Program-made: the position numbers and the translations under genes | The notes under the pieces: generated by a model | The model's database searches: none | What the model saw: the letters and a program-made list of their open reading frames with translations, nothing else | Told to the model about the DNA's origin: nothing | Shown: positions 35,802 to 43,733 of the stretch, piece after piece | How the letters are laid out: the number at the start of each line of letters is the position of its first letter | Numbering within the stretch: the stretch's first letter is position 1 | DNA from: Algoriphagus aquimarinus | GTDB lineage: Bacteria; Bacteroidota; Bacteroidia; Cytophagales; Cyclobacteriaceae | DNA length: 64,000 nucleotides | Reading direction: 5' to 3' | Assembly (NCBI RefSeq): GCF_900112005.1 | Contig: NZ_FOKK01000013.1 | Coordinates: 58,111 to 122,110, forward strand

Positions 35802-36806
35802 ATGTCAACACGACACACGTTCTCCTGTATTGATGCCCATACTTGTGGTAATCCAGTTCGAGTAGTTTCGGGCGGAGTTCCTTTTTTGAAAGGTGAAAAC
35901 ATGCTGGAAAAGCGCCAGTATTTCTTGGATAATCTAGATTGGATTAGGACAGGTCTGATGTTCGAACCTCGGGGTCACGACATGATGTCTGGCTCCATGC
36001 TTTTCCCTCCACATGATCCAGAGAATGATGTCGCTGTGCTCTTCATCGAGACTAGTGGCTGCCTCCCGATGTGTGGACATGGTACGATTGGAACAGTTAC
36101 GATAGCTATCGAGGAAGGACTGATCTACCCAAAAAATCCCGGTAAGCTGAGACTAGAAACTCCCGCTGGACTTGTTCTAGTGGAGTACAAACAGGAAGGC
36201 AGAAAAGTCAAATCTGTCAAGCTGACGAATGTCAAAAGCTTTCTGGCAGCGGAAGGTTTGGAAATTGAATCTGACGAATTGGGCAAACTCCTTGTGGATG
36301 TTTCTTATGGTGGCAATTTCTATTGCATCGTAGATCCTCAGGAGAATTTCCCCGGCATAGAGCATTTCAAAGCCGAGCAATTGATCTCCATGGCTCGCTC
36401 ACTTCGCCAGAAAATGAATGAGAAATACGAGTTTGTACATCCAGAGCAACCAGCTATCAAAGGACTTTCTCATGTGCTGTGGACAGGAAAAACGCTTGAT
36501 CCTACCAGCACTGCTCGTAATGCAGTTTTCTACGGAGACAAAGCTATTGACCGTTCACCCTGTGGCACCGGAACTTCAGCTAGACTGGCTCAATGGTACG
36601 CCAAAGGACTTTTGAAACCAGGGGAAGACTTCATACACGAAAGCTTTATTGGTTCCAAATTCATCGGTAGAATCGAGGAAGAAACCGAAATCGCCGGAAA
36701 ACCTGCTATCATCCCAAGCATAGAAGGCTGGGCGAAAGTGTATGGTTACAATACAATCATCCTGGACGACGACGACCCGTATGTGCATGGATTCCAAGTA
36801 ATTTAG
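35802..36806 (+). CDS. 4-hydroxyproline epimerase (proline racemase family)
   Basis: The 334-residue protein has both catalytic cysteines of the family: Cys91 in PMCGHGTIG and Cys254 in RSPCGTGTSA. With two Cys it should epimerise rather than dehydrate, since trans-3-hydroxyproline dehydratases replace the first by Thr or Ser. Together with its neighbours this makes trans-4-hydroxy-L-proline to cis-4-hydroxy-D-proline the likely reaction, the first step of the pathway. A 126-base gap without features precedes it. Plain proline racemase activity cannot be excluded. Confidence 0.92.
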   Translation: MSTRHTFSCIDAHTCGNPVRVVSGGVPFLKGENMLEKRQYFLDNLDWIRTGLMFEPRGHDMMSGSMLFPPHDPENDVAVLFIETSGCLPMCGHGTIGTVTIAIEEGLIYPKNPGKLRLETPAGLVLVEYKQEGRKVKSVKLTNVKSFLAAEGLEIESDELGKLLVDVSYGGNFYCIVDPQENFPGIEHFKAEQLISMARSLRQKMNEKYEFVHPEQPAIKGLSHVLWTGKTLDPTSTARNAVFYGDKAIDRSPCGTGTSARLAQWYAKGLLKPGEDFIHESFIGSKFIGRIEEETEIAGKPAIIPSIEGWAKVYGYNTIILDDDDPYVHGFQVI

Positions 36807-36807
36807 T

Positions 36808-36916
36808 CCTTTGAGGTGTCATTATGAGCGACAAAGGAGCGAATAATCTCCTCGAAGGTCTTTTCTGAAAAGTATTTATTAATTAAACCTTCGAGGTTAG
36901 AAAAACCTCAAAGGTT
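36808..36916. repeat. Palindromic repeats between epimerase and dehydrogenase genes
   Basis: There are two inverted repeats. CCTTTGAGG (36808-36816) pairs with CCTCGAAGG (36850-36858), and AACCTTCGAGGTT (36886-36898) lies opposite AACCTCAAAGGTT (36904-36916) around a 5-base loop. Their shared core CCTTYGAGG recurs at 38184-38216. The elements could be REP-like repeats or processing signals. Confidence 0.6.
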
Positions 36917-36928
36917 GTGCTATAAAAA

Positions 36929-38179
36929 ATGAAACCAACCCTCATCATCGGCGGCGGAATAATCGGCCTGTTTACTGCATATTTTCTTCAAAAGGAAGGC
37001 ATTGAAGTTCAGGTAATGGATCAAGGCGATATGCAAGTGAATTGCTCCACAGGCAACGCAGGCATGATCGTGCCGAGTCATATTATCCCTTTGGCTGCTC
37101 CAGGGATGATCAGCAAAGGGATTTCATGGATGTTTTCCTCCAAAAGTCCTTTCTACATTCACCCACGGCTGGACGCAAAACTTTTGAAATGGTGCTATCA
37201 ATTCTACAAAGCTTCCAGTCCAGCACATGTAGAGCGATCTATTCCTGTTTTGAAAAATCTGAGTTTGCTCAGCAAAGCACTTTATCAGGAATTCAAGGAT
37301 GAGCATCCAGACTCTCAGATAGCCTTGCAGGAAAAAGGCTTGATGATGATCTATCAAACGGAAGCGGTCGAGAAAGAAGAAATTGAGTTTGCTAATCTTG
37401 CGAATGCTAATGGTTTACATGCGGATATTTTGACTCCTGAGGACATTCGTGCTTTCGAGCCAAACTTAGAAGTGAAAGCCCGTGGAGCCGTTCGTTTTCC
37501 TGGCGATGCACATTTGGATCCGGGGAAATTATATAGATTTCTGAAGAGCTATTTGCAGGAAAAAGGAGTGAAATTCCTGACCAATACGCAAGTCACTGGC
37601 TTTGAAAAAAGTGGAAACACGGTCAAAGCTGTCATTACGGACAAAGGAAAAATAGATGCGGAAAAAGTAATTCTCTGTGGGGGTTCTTGGTCTGGTGAGT
37701 TGGCGGATTTACTAGGTTTTAACCTTCCGATGATGGGAGGAAAAGGTTATTCTTTCCTTCAGGAAAATAAACCTGAGATCATGCAGTCCTCGATTTTGAC
37801 CGAAATGAAAGTTGCCGTAAGTCCTTACGGTGAGCAGATCCGATTTGGCGGAACGATGGAGATCGCAGGCACTAATCAAAAAGTAAATCTCAATCGCGTA
37901 AAGGGAATCTTCGAATCCATCAACCGCTTTTACCCAGAATTCGAAGCGAAATTCCCTGAAGAAAGTAAAATCTGGAAAGGCCTGAGACCTTGTTCACCAG
38001 ACGGGCTTCCATACATTGGTTTTGCTCCTGGCTATTCCAACGTAATGGTAAACAGCGGACATTCCATGATGGGTGTTAGCCTGGCTCCTGCCTCAGGAAA
38101 AATCATCAGCGAACTGCATCAGCAAAAAGATACAACCTTGGGGTTGAATGGGTTTGAAGTGGGTAGATATTCAAAGTGA
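36929..38179 (+). CDS. FAD-dependent D-hydroxyproline dehydrogenase (DadA-like)
   Basis: The 416-residue protein has the N-terminal FAD-binding motif GGGIIGLFTAYFLQKEGIEVQVMDQ and the C-terminal DAO block KIWKGLRPCSPDGLPYIGFAPGYSNVMVNSGHSMMG. It resembles D-amino acid dehydrogenase small subunits. In this cluster it should oxidise cis-4-hydroxy-D-proline to 1-pyrroline-4-hydroxy-2-carboxylate, passing electrons to the respiratory chain. It is the last catabolic gene and is followed by a palindrome that may stop transcription. Confidence 0.9.
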   Translation: MKPTLIIGGGIIGLFTAYFLQKEGIEVQVMDQGDMQVNCSTGNAGMIVPSHIIPLAAPGMISKGISWMFSSKSPFYIHPRLDAKLLKWCYQFYKASSPAHVERSIPVLKNLSLLSKALYQEFKDEHPDSQIALQEKGLMMIYQTEAVEKEEIEFANLANANGLHADILTPEDIRAFEPNLEVKARGAVRFPGDAHLDPGKLYRFLKSYLQEKGVKFLTNTQVTGFEKSGNTVKAVITDKGKIDAEKVILCGGSWSGELADLLGFNLPMMGGKGYSFLQENKPEIMQSSILTEMKVAVSPYGEQIRFGGTMEIAGTNQKVNLNRVKGIFESINRFYPEFEAKFPEESKIWKGLRPCSPDGLPYIGFAPGYSNVMVNSGHSMMGVSLAPASGKIISELHQQKDTTLGLNGFEVGRYSK

Positions 38180-38183
38180 TCTT

Positions 38184-38220
38184 GACCTTTGAGATCTTTT
38201 TTTGATCTCGAAGGTCTTTT
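38184..38220 (+). terminator. Palindrome, likely terminator, after the hydroxyproline operon
   Basis: GACCTTTGAGATC (38184-38196) faces GATCTCGAAGGTC (38204-38216), followed by TTTT. It shares the CCTTTGAG core with the repeats at 36808-36916. Confidence 0.65.
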
Positions 38221-38263
38221 CTCAATTAAGGATATTTTCCTACCATTTTCTTAAATTGCTTCT

Positions 38264-38872
38264 ATGTAATCTGATGATAAAGACCTTGTAAAAGAGCCGT
38301 TTACAGAATACGGAGTGTATTCATATGCGGACTATCTGACTTGGGAGATCGATGAAATGGTCGAACTCATCAAGGGAAAAGTATTTCGTTCTGCTACGGC
38401 AGCGCCTAGAAGAAAGCATCAAGAAATAGCTGGGTTATTGTATTCTCGATTTTTGGTATTTCTGGAAGGGAAAAATTGCAAGGTATTTATCGCTCCATTT
38501 GAGGTCAGATTACCAAACAAATCCAGAAAGAATGAAGACATTTTTACGGTTGTTCAGCCAGATGTCTGCGTAGTTTGTGATCGGACTAAATTGGATGATG
38601 CTGGATGTATTGGCGCGCCAGATTTGATAGTGGAAGTGCTTTCTCCGGGAAACAATAAGAAAGAATTACGGAACAAGTACGAAGTTTATGAGGAGTCAGG
38701 TGTTAAGGAATACTGGGTAATTCAGCCAGACCAGGAGACTTTACTCATTAATACACTTACTGATGGGAAATACGTACCATCTCGACTTTTTACCCATAGT
38801 GATATTGTCAAATCTGAATGTATCGCTGGGTTTGAAGTTGATCTGGAAGAGTTTTTTGAGAAGATAGATTAG
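38264..38872 (+). CDS. Uma2/DUF820 family protein with a stop at codon 2 of the natural start
   Basis: From GTG 38315 the frame gives 185 residues. The Uma2 nuclease-like fold is seen in VQPDVCVVCDRTKL, GAPDLIVEVLSPGN and NKYEVYEESGVKEYWVIQPD, which supply PD-(D/E)xK-type acidic residues. The frame keeps coding-like sequence upstream to 38270 (SDDKDLVKEPFTEYG), and the residues expected at a Uma2 N-terminus (EYGVYSYADYL) straddle the GTG. Immediately before this comes ATG TAA at 38264-38269. The original start may thus be nullified and translation moved to GTG. Function in cells is unknown; many genomes carry large families of these genes. Confidence 0.75.
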
Positions 38873-38880
38873 AAAAACAT

Positions 38881-38910
38881 AAAAAAATCCTGCCCCAGAG
38901 GAAGCAGGAT
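38881..38910 (-). terminator. Rho-independent terminator of the arg operon
   Basis: On the minus strand a 7-bp stem (ATCCTGC with GCAGGAT, 38887-38893 and 38104-style partner at 38904-38910) is followed by a T tract. It lies 28 bases past the argJ stop. Confidence 0.75.
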
Positions 38911-38938
38911 TACTAATTAATAGCTATAAATCAATCGA

Positions 38939-40150
38939 TTAAGTCGTATAAACCGAATTGAACATCACGTAATCCGTGGTCAAATCTGATCCCCATCCTA
39001 CGCCTTCTTCCTCTCCCGTGTTCAGCTCTAGCAATACTTTGATATGGGATTCTCGAAGCAACTTTTTCATGTAAGACTTCTCAAATTCAAGCGGATTCCC
39101 TTTATCCAACACTTGTACCAAGTGATTTTGATCGCCTATGAATAAGTTTACTTTTCTATAGTTGAAAGGCACACCGGCATTTCCTGCAGCTGCGATAATC
39201 CTTCCCCAGTTCGGATCACGTCCAAACATGGCCGTTTTCACTAAAGTAGAATCTGAAATCGCACGGACCAATGTTCTGGCAATTGCTTCAGTTCTCGCTT
39301 TAGTTACTTTGTATTCTATAAACTTAGAAGCTCCTTCTCCGTCTGATACAATCAGTTTTGCTAAGTGAGTTAGGATTCCCAAGAGTTTTTCCAAAAACAC
39401 CTCATAACCTGGATCTTCCTTGCTGGTCACTTTTCTATTACCCGCCAATCCATTTGCCATTACAGCTACCATGTCATTGGTAGAGGTATCTCCATCCACA
39501 GTAATCATGTTGAACGATCGATCCACGCAATAGCTTACCGCCTCTTGAAGCAATTTCTCATCGATATGGAAATCCGTCACTACGAACGCTAGCATTGTCG
39601 CCATATTTGGATGGATCATTCCAGATCCTTTGGCCACGCCACCCATGTTGATCATTACTCCATCGTATTCAAAGTCGACAAATCCTTCCTTTGCAAAAGT
39701 ATCCGTAGTCAAAATAGCATTGGCCACAAAGGATCCAGCTTTCAACTCATCACTCAGCTTTGGGATATTGACCTTAAGACCTTCTACCACATCTTCAGTA
39801 GGAAATTCAACACCGATAATGCCTGTAGAAGCTACGATCACATCCTCTTCAGAGATTCCCAACATCTGCGCAGTCATTCTCACCATCGCTTCAGCTCCTT
39901 CTTTGCCCTGATCGCCAGTACATGCATTTGCATTTCCTGCATTGCAGATGATTACCTGCGCCCTATTATTTGCGAGGTTTTTTTCTGTGATTTTGATAGG
40001 CTCAGCACGTACTTTATTTTGGGTCAAAGTCCCTGCAGCTGCAGCCGGAACTTCTGAGTAAATAATCGCGAGATCCCTTTTCATGGACTTCACCCCAGTA
40101 TGCGCACCCCAGCATTTAATGCCGCGTACGTTAGTAATATTTTTAATCAT
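38939..40150 (-). CDS. argJ: Bifunctional ornithine acetyltransferase/N-acetylglutamate synthase
   Basis: The 403-residue precursor is cleaved by itself before Thr185 in PNMATMLAF, the nucleophile conserved in ArgJ. Other family tracts are GNANACTGDQG, SGMIHPNMATML and GRDPNWGRII. The enzyme moves the acetyl group from N-acetylornithine to glutamate, recycling acetate in arginine synthesis, and may also acetylate glutamate with acetyl-CoA. It is the last gene of the argB-argD-argC-argJ run. A gap of 117 bases before it carries a heptamer array. Confidence 0.95.
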   Translation of the reverse strand: MIKNITNVRGIKCWGAHTGVKSMKRDLAIIYSEVPAAAAGTLTQNKVRAEPIKITEKNLANNRAQVIICNAGNANACTGDQGKEGAEAMVRMTAQMLGISEEDVIVASTGIIGVEFPTEDVVEGLKVNIPKLSDELKAGSFVANAILTTDTFAKEGFVDFEYDGVMINMGGVAKGSGMIHPNMATMLAFVVTDFHIDEKLLQEAVSYCVDRSFNMITVDGDTSTNDMVAVMANGLAGNRKVTSKEDPGYEVFLEKLLGILTHLAKLIVSDGEGASKFIEYKVTKARTEAIARTLVRAISDSTLVKTAMFGRDPNWGRIIAAAGNAGVPFNYRKVNLFIGDQNHLVQVLDKGNPLEFEKSYMKKLLRESHIKVLLELNTGEEEGVGWGSDLTTDYVMFNSVYTT

Positions 40151-40236
40151 CGCTTTCTAAATTAATATTTTATAAATCCTCTTTTGTCTGTAGACTAACT
40201 AATTATAGAATCAGTCAATTATAGGATTTAAGCTAC

Positions 40237-40264
40237 TTCGGTCACCCGTCATCGATCTTCCGTC
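40237..40264 (-). repeat. Four tandem heptamers in the argC-argJ gap
   Basis: On the minus strand the bases read GACGGAA, GATCGAT, GACGGGT, GACCGAA, four 7-base units with a GAYSGNN-like pattern. The same pattern occurs at 45002-45022. Confidence 0.6.
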
Positions 40265-40267
40265 TCT

Positions 40268-41311
40268 TTAAGGTTTTAATGGCACTTGGTTCAAACCTTC
40301 TGCCTCTGACAAACCAAACATTAAATTCATATTGTGAACTGCCTGACTAGCGGCGCCTTTTAGCAAGTTATCAATTGCTGAGATAACAATCACACGCTCA
40401 GTCCTAGCATCCCATACTGGAAACACATCGCAAAAATGACTTCCACGCACATCTTTGATTCCTGGAGATTGATTTCTCAATCTTACAAATGGCTTATCTT
40501 GATAAAACTCCCGATAGATCTCAGTCAATTTTTCCTGATTCATTTCACCTTTGATTTTGGCGTAAGCCGTCACCAATATACCTCTATCTACAGGAAGTAG
40601 ATGCGGAGTAAATTGAACCGTAGTCTGATCGCCTGCCAAAGCTCCTAGTTGCTCCTCGATCTCGATGGTATGTCTGTGACCAGCGATACCATAGGCTTTG
40701 AAATTCTCATTTACATTAGAGAAATGAGTAGTCGCACTCGCTTTAATTCCTGCTCCTGTAAGACCTGACTTAGCGTCGATGATCAGAGATTTCTCCTCTA
40801 CTAGCTGCTTCGCAAAAAGCGGAGCCATGCTCAAAATAGATGCGGTAGGAAAGCAGCCTGGATTTGCTACGAGAGTTGCTGACTTTATTTTATCTGCGAA
40901 AAGCTCTGGCAAACCATACACAGCCGTAGCAAATCCTTCAGGATAGCTATGCTTTTTGTTGTACCATTCTTCGTAAACTTCCTTAGTGGAAAGTCTAAAA
41001 TCTCCAGAAAGGTCTATAATCTTCGCTCCTGAATCCTTCCATTTTGCCACAAAATCCATGGAAACACCGTGAGGTAAAGCAAGGAAAATCACATCTAGCT
41101 TTTGCTTACTGACTTCTTCAGCACTGACCAAAGGAATATCCAATCTCGTAAAAAACTGTGGATGCAAGTCAGAAAAAGGCTTACCCACATGTGACTCAGA
41201 TGTGATCATTTCTATAGATACTCCTTCGTGATTGAGAAGTAATCTCGCCAACTCAGAACCTGTAAATCCAGACGCTCCGACTATGGCTACTTTTAATTTT
41301 TGATTGCTCAT
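40268..41311 (-). CDS. argC: N-acetyl-gamma-glutamyl-phosphate reductase
   Basis: The 347-residue NADPH enzyme reduces N-acetylglutamyl phosphate to the semialdehyde. The nucleotide fold opens with VAIVGASGFTGSELARLL, and the active-site cysteine is Cys153 in ANPGCFPTASIL. GHRHTIEIEEQLG carries the conserved His. It starts one base after the argD stop. Confidence 0.95.
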   Translation of the reverse strand: MSNQKLKVAIVGASGFTGSELARLLLNHEGVSIEMITSESHVGKPFSDLHPQFFTRLDIPLVSAEEVSKQKLDVIFLALPHGVSMDFVAKWKDSGAKIIDLSGDFRLSTKEVYEEWYNKKHSYPEGFATAVYGLPELFADKIKSATLVANPGCFPTASILSMAPLFAKQLVEEKSLIIDAKSGLTGAGIKASATTHFSNVNENFKAYGIAGHRHTIEIEEQLGALAGDQTTVQFTPHLLPVDRGILVTAYAKIKGEMNQEKLTEIYREFYQDKPFVRLRNQSPGIKDVRGSHFCDVFPVWDARTERVIVISAIDNLLKGAASQAVHNMNLMFGLSEAEGLNQVPLKP

Positions 41312-41312
41312 A

Positions 41313-42506
41313 TTAGGCAGTTACGGTGGTTTCAGTTAAGATTTTATCGAGTTTTTCTAGGAAAATATTCAGCTCGTCTCTACTGATATTAAGTGCAGGA
41401 ACTAAGCGTAAAATATTCACTGCAGTTGCATTTGCTACAATTCCTTCTTCAAGTAATCGCTTCACAAGTGGCGCTCCTGGAGATTTCATCTTCACGCCGA
41501 GCATCAAACCTAATCCTCTGACAGATTCCAGTTCATCATGCTTTTCTATCAACTCAGCCAATTTACCTCGTAGCCATTCGCTGGTTTCGGTTGCTCTTTT
41601 GCAAAGCTCCTCATCATTGATCACTCCGATGGTCGCTATCGCCGAAGCTGCTACTAGAGGATTTCCTCCGAAAGTCGTTCCGTGATCGCCAAATTCGATA
41701 GCGCTTGCTACTTTCTCGTTACAAAGAACTGCTCCGATTGGCGCTCCACCACCTAGGCCTTTGGCCAAAGTCATGATGTCTGGCTGCACTCCGAAATGAT
41801 CCTTTGCGAACCATTTTCCTGTTCGGCCGATTCCACATTGGATTTCGTCAAAAATCAATAAAACACCTTTCTCGTCACATAATTTTCTTAATCCTTCCAG
41901 ATACGCTTTTTCCGCAGGAACAACTCCTCCTTCTCCCTGAATTGGTTCAACTATTACAGCTGCAGTTTCGGAATCAATGGCGGCCGCCACAGCCGCAAGA
42001 TCATTAAAAGGAACTTGAGCAAATCCTGTTGGGATAGGTCCAAATCCTTGCTGATATTTCTCCTGACCTGTAGCGATAGTCGCTAAAGTTCTTCCATGAA
42101 ATGAATTCTGCATGGAGATGACTTTCCCGCCTTTACCATTTTTATGTCCATATCTTCTGGCAATTTTAATCGCTCCCTCCACAGATTCAGCACCACTATT
42201 GGTAAGAAATACCCGATCTAAGCCTGAGATCTTCACTAGCAATTCACTAAGCGCAACTTGCTGTGGACTCACGAAAAAGTTAGAAATGTGCATCAATTGA
42301 GCTGCTTGCTCCTGAATCGCTTTCACGACTTTCGGATGGCAATGCCCGACGTTGTTCACGGCTATACCTGCCAATAAATCAATGTATTCCTTCCCATCTG
42401 CATCCCAGAGCCTCGATCCTTTTCCTTTGATAAAAGCTAAAGGAAAGCGATTGAATGTGGGTAAGTAATTCTCTTTGTCTTTGGTATATAAATCTTGATT
42501 TGTCAT
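41313..42506 (-). CDS. argD: Acetylornithine aminotransferase
   Basis: The 397-residue class III PLP aminotransferase has Lys249 in TLAKGLGGGAPIG as the Schiff-base residue. LIFDEIQCGIGRTGKWFA is the family signature, and NSGAESVEGAIKIARRYG binds the phosphate. It transaminates N-acetylglutamate semialdehyde to N-acetylornithine. Ornithine aminotransferases are similar, but the operon decides the name. It follows argB by 3 bases. Confidence 0.93.
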   Translation of the reverse strand: MTNQDLYTKDKENYLPTFNRFPLAFIKGKGSRLWDADGKEYIDLLAGIAVNNVGHCHPKVVKAIQEQAAQLMHISNFFVSPQQVALSELLVKISGLDRVFLTNSGAESVEGAIKIARRYGHKNGKGGKVISMQNSFHGRTLATIATGQEKYQQGFGPIPTGFAQVPFNDLAAVAAAIDSETAAVIVEPIQGEGGVVPAEKAYLEGLRKLCDEKGVLLIFDEIQCGIGRTGKWFAKDHFGVQPDIMTLAKGLGGGAPIGAVLCNEKVASAIEFGDHGTTFGGNPLVAASAIATIGVINDEELCKRATETSEWLRGKLAELIEKHDELESVRGLGLMLGVKMKSPGAPLVKRLLEEGIVANATAVNILRLVPALNISRDELNIFLEKLDKILTETTVTA

Positions 42507-42509
42507 AGT

Positions 42510-43325
42510 CTATTGTAGTGTCAAAGTAGTTCCAATTTTCTCATTGCCAATCACATACTTTGCGATCTGCTCCGGCTTGGTGCCATTTAGAATAATTGCT
42601 TTCTTCACGCCTTCTTTCAAAGCCAGCATGCAGGATTGAATTTTCGGGATCATTCCGCCTTGAATGGTCGTCCCCATATGTTCATTTACTGCAGTTTCAT
42701 TTAGTTCGCGAATGATCGATGCAGGATCTGGATAGTTGAGGAAAAGTCCATCCACGTCCGTTAGGACAATAAGCTGATCAGCGTTCACCGCTGCTGCAAG
42801 TTTCCCCGCAAAAGTATCCGCGTTGATATTATAGGAAGTACCATCCACCCCATCTGCTACACATGCGACCACGGGCACATAGCCTGCTTCGCAAAGTAAA
42901 TTGATCAGGCTATCGTCGATATGCGTGATCTCACCGACCAATCCCAAATCGATGATGCTGCCATCAGCTGATTTGTGCTGATACTTGATTGCTTGCACCA
43001 TTCCTGCATCTTTACCAGAAAGGCCGATGGCTTTTAATTTGTTTTGATTGAGCGTGGAGATCAAGTCAGCATTGACTTCTCCGATCAGAGCTTTTTGGAT
43101 TTCTGCGAAAGCAATGGCTTCCGTCACCCTGAGGCCATCCACGAATTGTGATTTGATGGCTGCTTTTTCTAGTGCTTTATTGATAAATGGCCCACCTCCG
43201 TGTACCATGATGACTTCAAATCCCGCTTCTTGAAGTTTAAAAATCTGTGCCGCAATTTCTTGCTGCAACTGGGGATTGATCATCGCATTCCCACCATATT
43301 TGATGAGAATTCTTGGCTTAGACAT
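42510..43325 (-). CDS. argB: Acetylglutamate kinase
   Basis: The 271-residue amino acid kinase phosphorylates N-acetylglutamate, the usual controlled step of arginine synthesis. ILIKYGGNAM and MVHGGGPFINKALEKA are the N-terminal nucleotide loops, and ADTFAGKLAAAVNADQLIVLTDVDGLF is the C-terminal block. The N-terminal arginine-sensing helix of hexameric ArgB is absent, since the protein begins MSKPRILIKYGG, so arginine feedback may be weak. It is first in the operon. Confidence 0.95.
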   Translation of the reverse strand: MSKPRILIKYGGNAMINPQLQQEIAAQIFKLQEAGFEVIMVHGGGPFINKALEKAAIKSQFVDGLRVTEAIAFAEIQKALIGEVNADLISTLNQNKLKAIGLSGKDAGMVQAIKYQHKSADGSIIDLGLVGEITHIDDSLINLLCEAGYVPVVACVADGVDGTSYNINADTFAGKLAAAVNADQLIVLTDVDGLFLNYPDPASIIRELNETAVNEHMGTTIQGGMIPKIQSCMLALKEGVKKAIILNGTKPEQIAKYVIGNEKIGTTLTLQ

Positions 43326-43375
43326 TTCTACTTTTTTTATATTAAATTGATTTTTTCCAAACCTAGCTCTCCCTT

Positions 43376-43657
43376 ATGGAGGGGAAGAAATGGAAACAAA
43401 TCAGAATTGAATTACAGCTTTTAAATGTTGATAACTTGATAAATACAGGTTTAACTTATTTAACCTTCTACTATTTAAACAACCATCGTACCGAAAGAGG
43501 ATCTTTTGCAGATTGGCGCAATGTTGTTGGAATAGTGAAACATAAAACTCTTAAAAGACAAACGTTAATTAATTATTTGGTACTAAAGGGTGACAAGCTG
43601 GCAGATCAAGAAAGAGTATTACCAGTTGATAGAATTCTCAAATCACTTTTTTCATAG
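43376..43657 (+). CDS. Uncertain orphan ORF in an AT-rich spacer
   Basis: The 93-residue frame (MEGKKWKQIRIELQLLNVDNLINTGL...) lies in a 408-base spacer, so it is not a shadow. It is more AT-rich than its neighbours, with no signal, no helix and no motif that I recognise. It ends just before the palindrome at 43658. It may be a remnant of an acquired gene. The call is weak. Confidence 0.3.
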   Translation: MEGKKWKQIRIELQLLNVDNLINTGLTYLTFYYLNNHRTERGSFADWRNVVGIVKHKTLKRQTLINYLVLKGDKLADQERVLPVDRILKSLFS

Positions 43658-43685
43658 GATTTTTGTGATTCAAATCACAAAAATC
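43658..43685. promoter_or_regulatory. Perfect 13-bp palindrome with a CRP-like core
   Basis: GATTTTTGTGATT (43658-43670) mirrors AATCACAAAAATC (43673-43685) across two bases. Its middle is TGTGA-N6-TCACA, the consensus of CRP-type regulators. It lies between two converging reading frames rather than at a promoter, so it could equally be a hairpin or dispersed repeat. Confidence 0.5.
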
Positions 43686-43733
43686 ACGGATAGTATTTAG
43701 TTTGAAAATAATCTAAAATCAGTACAAACGCTC

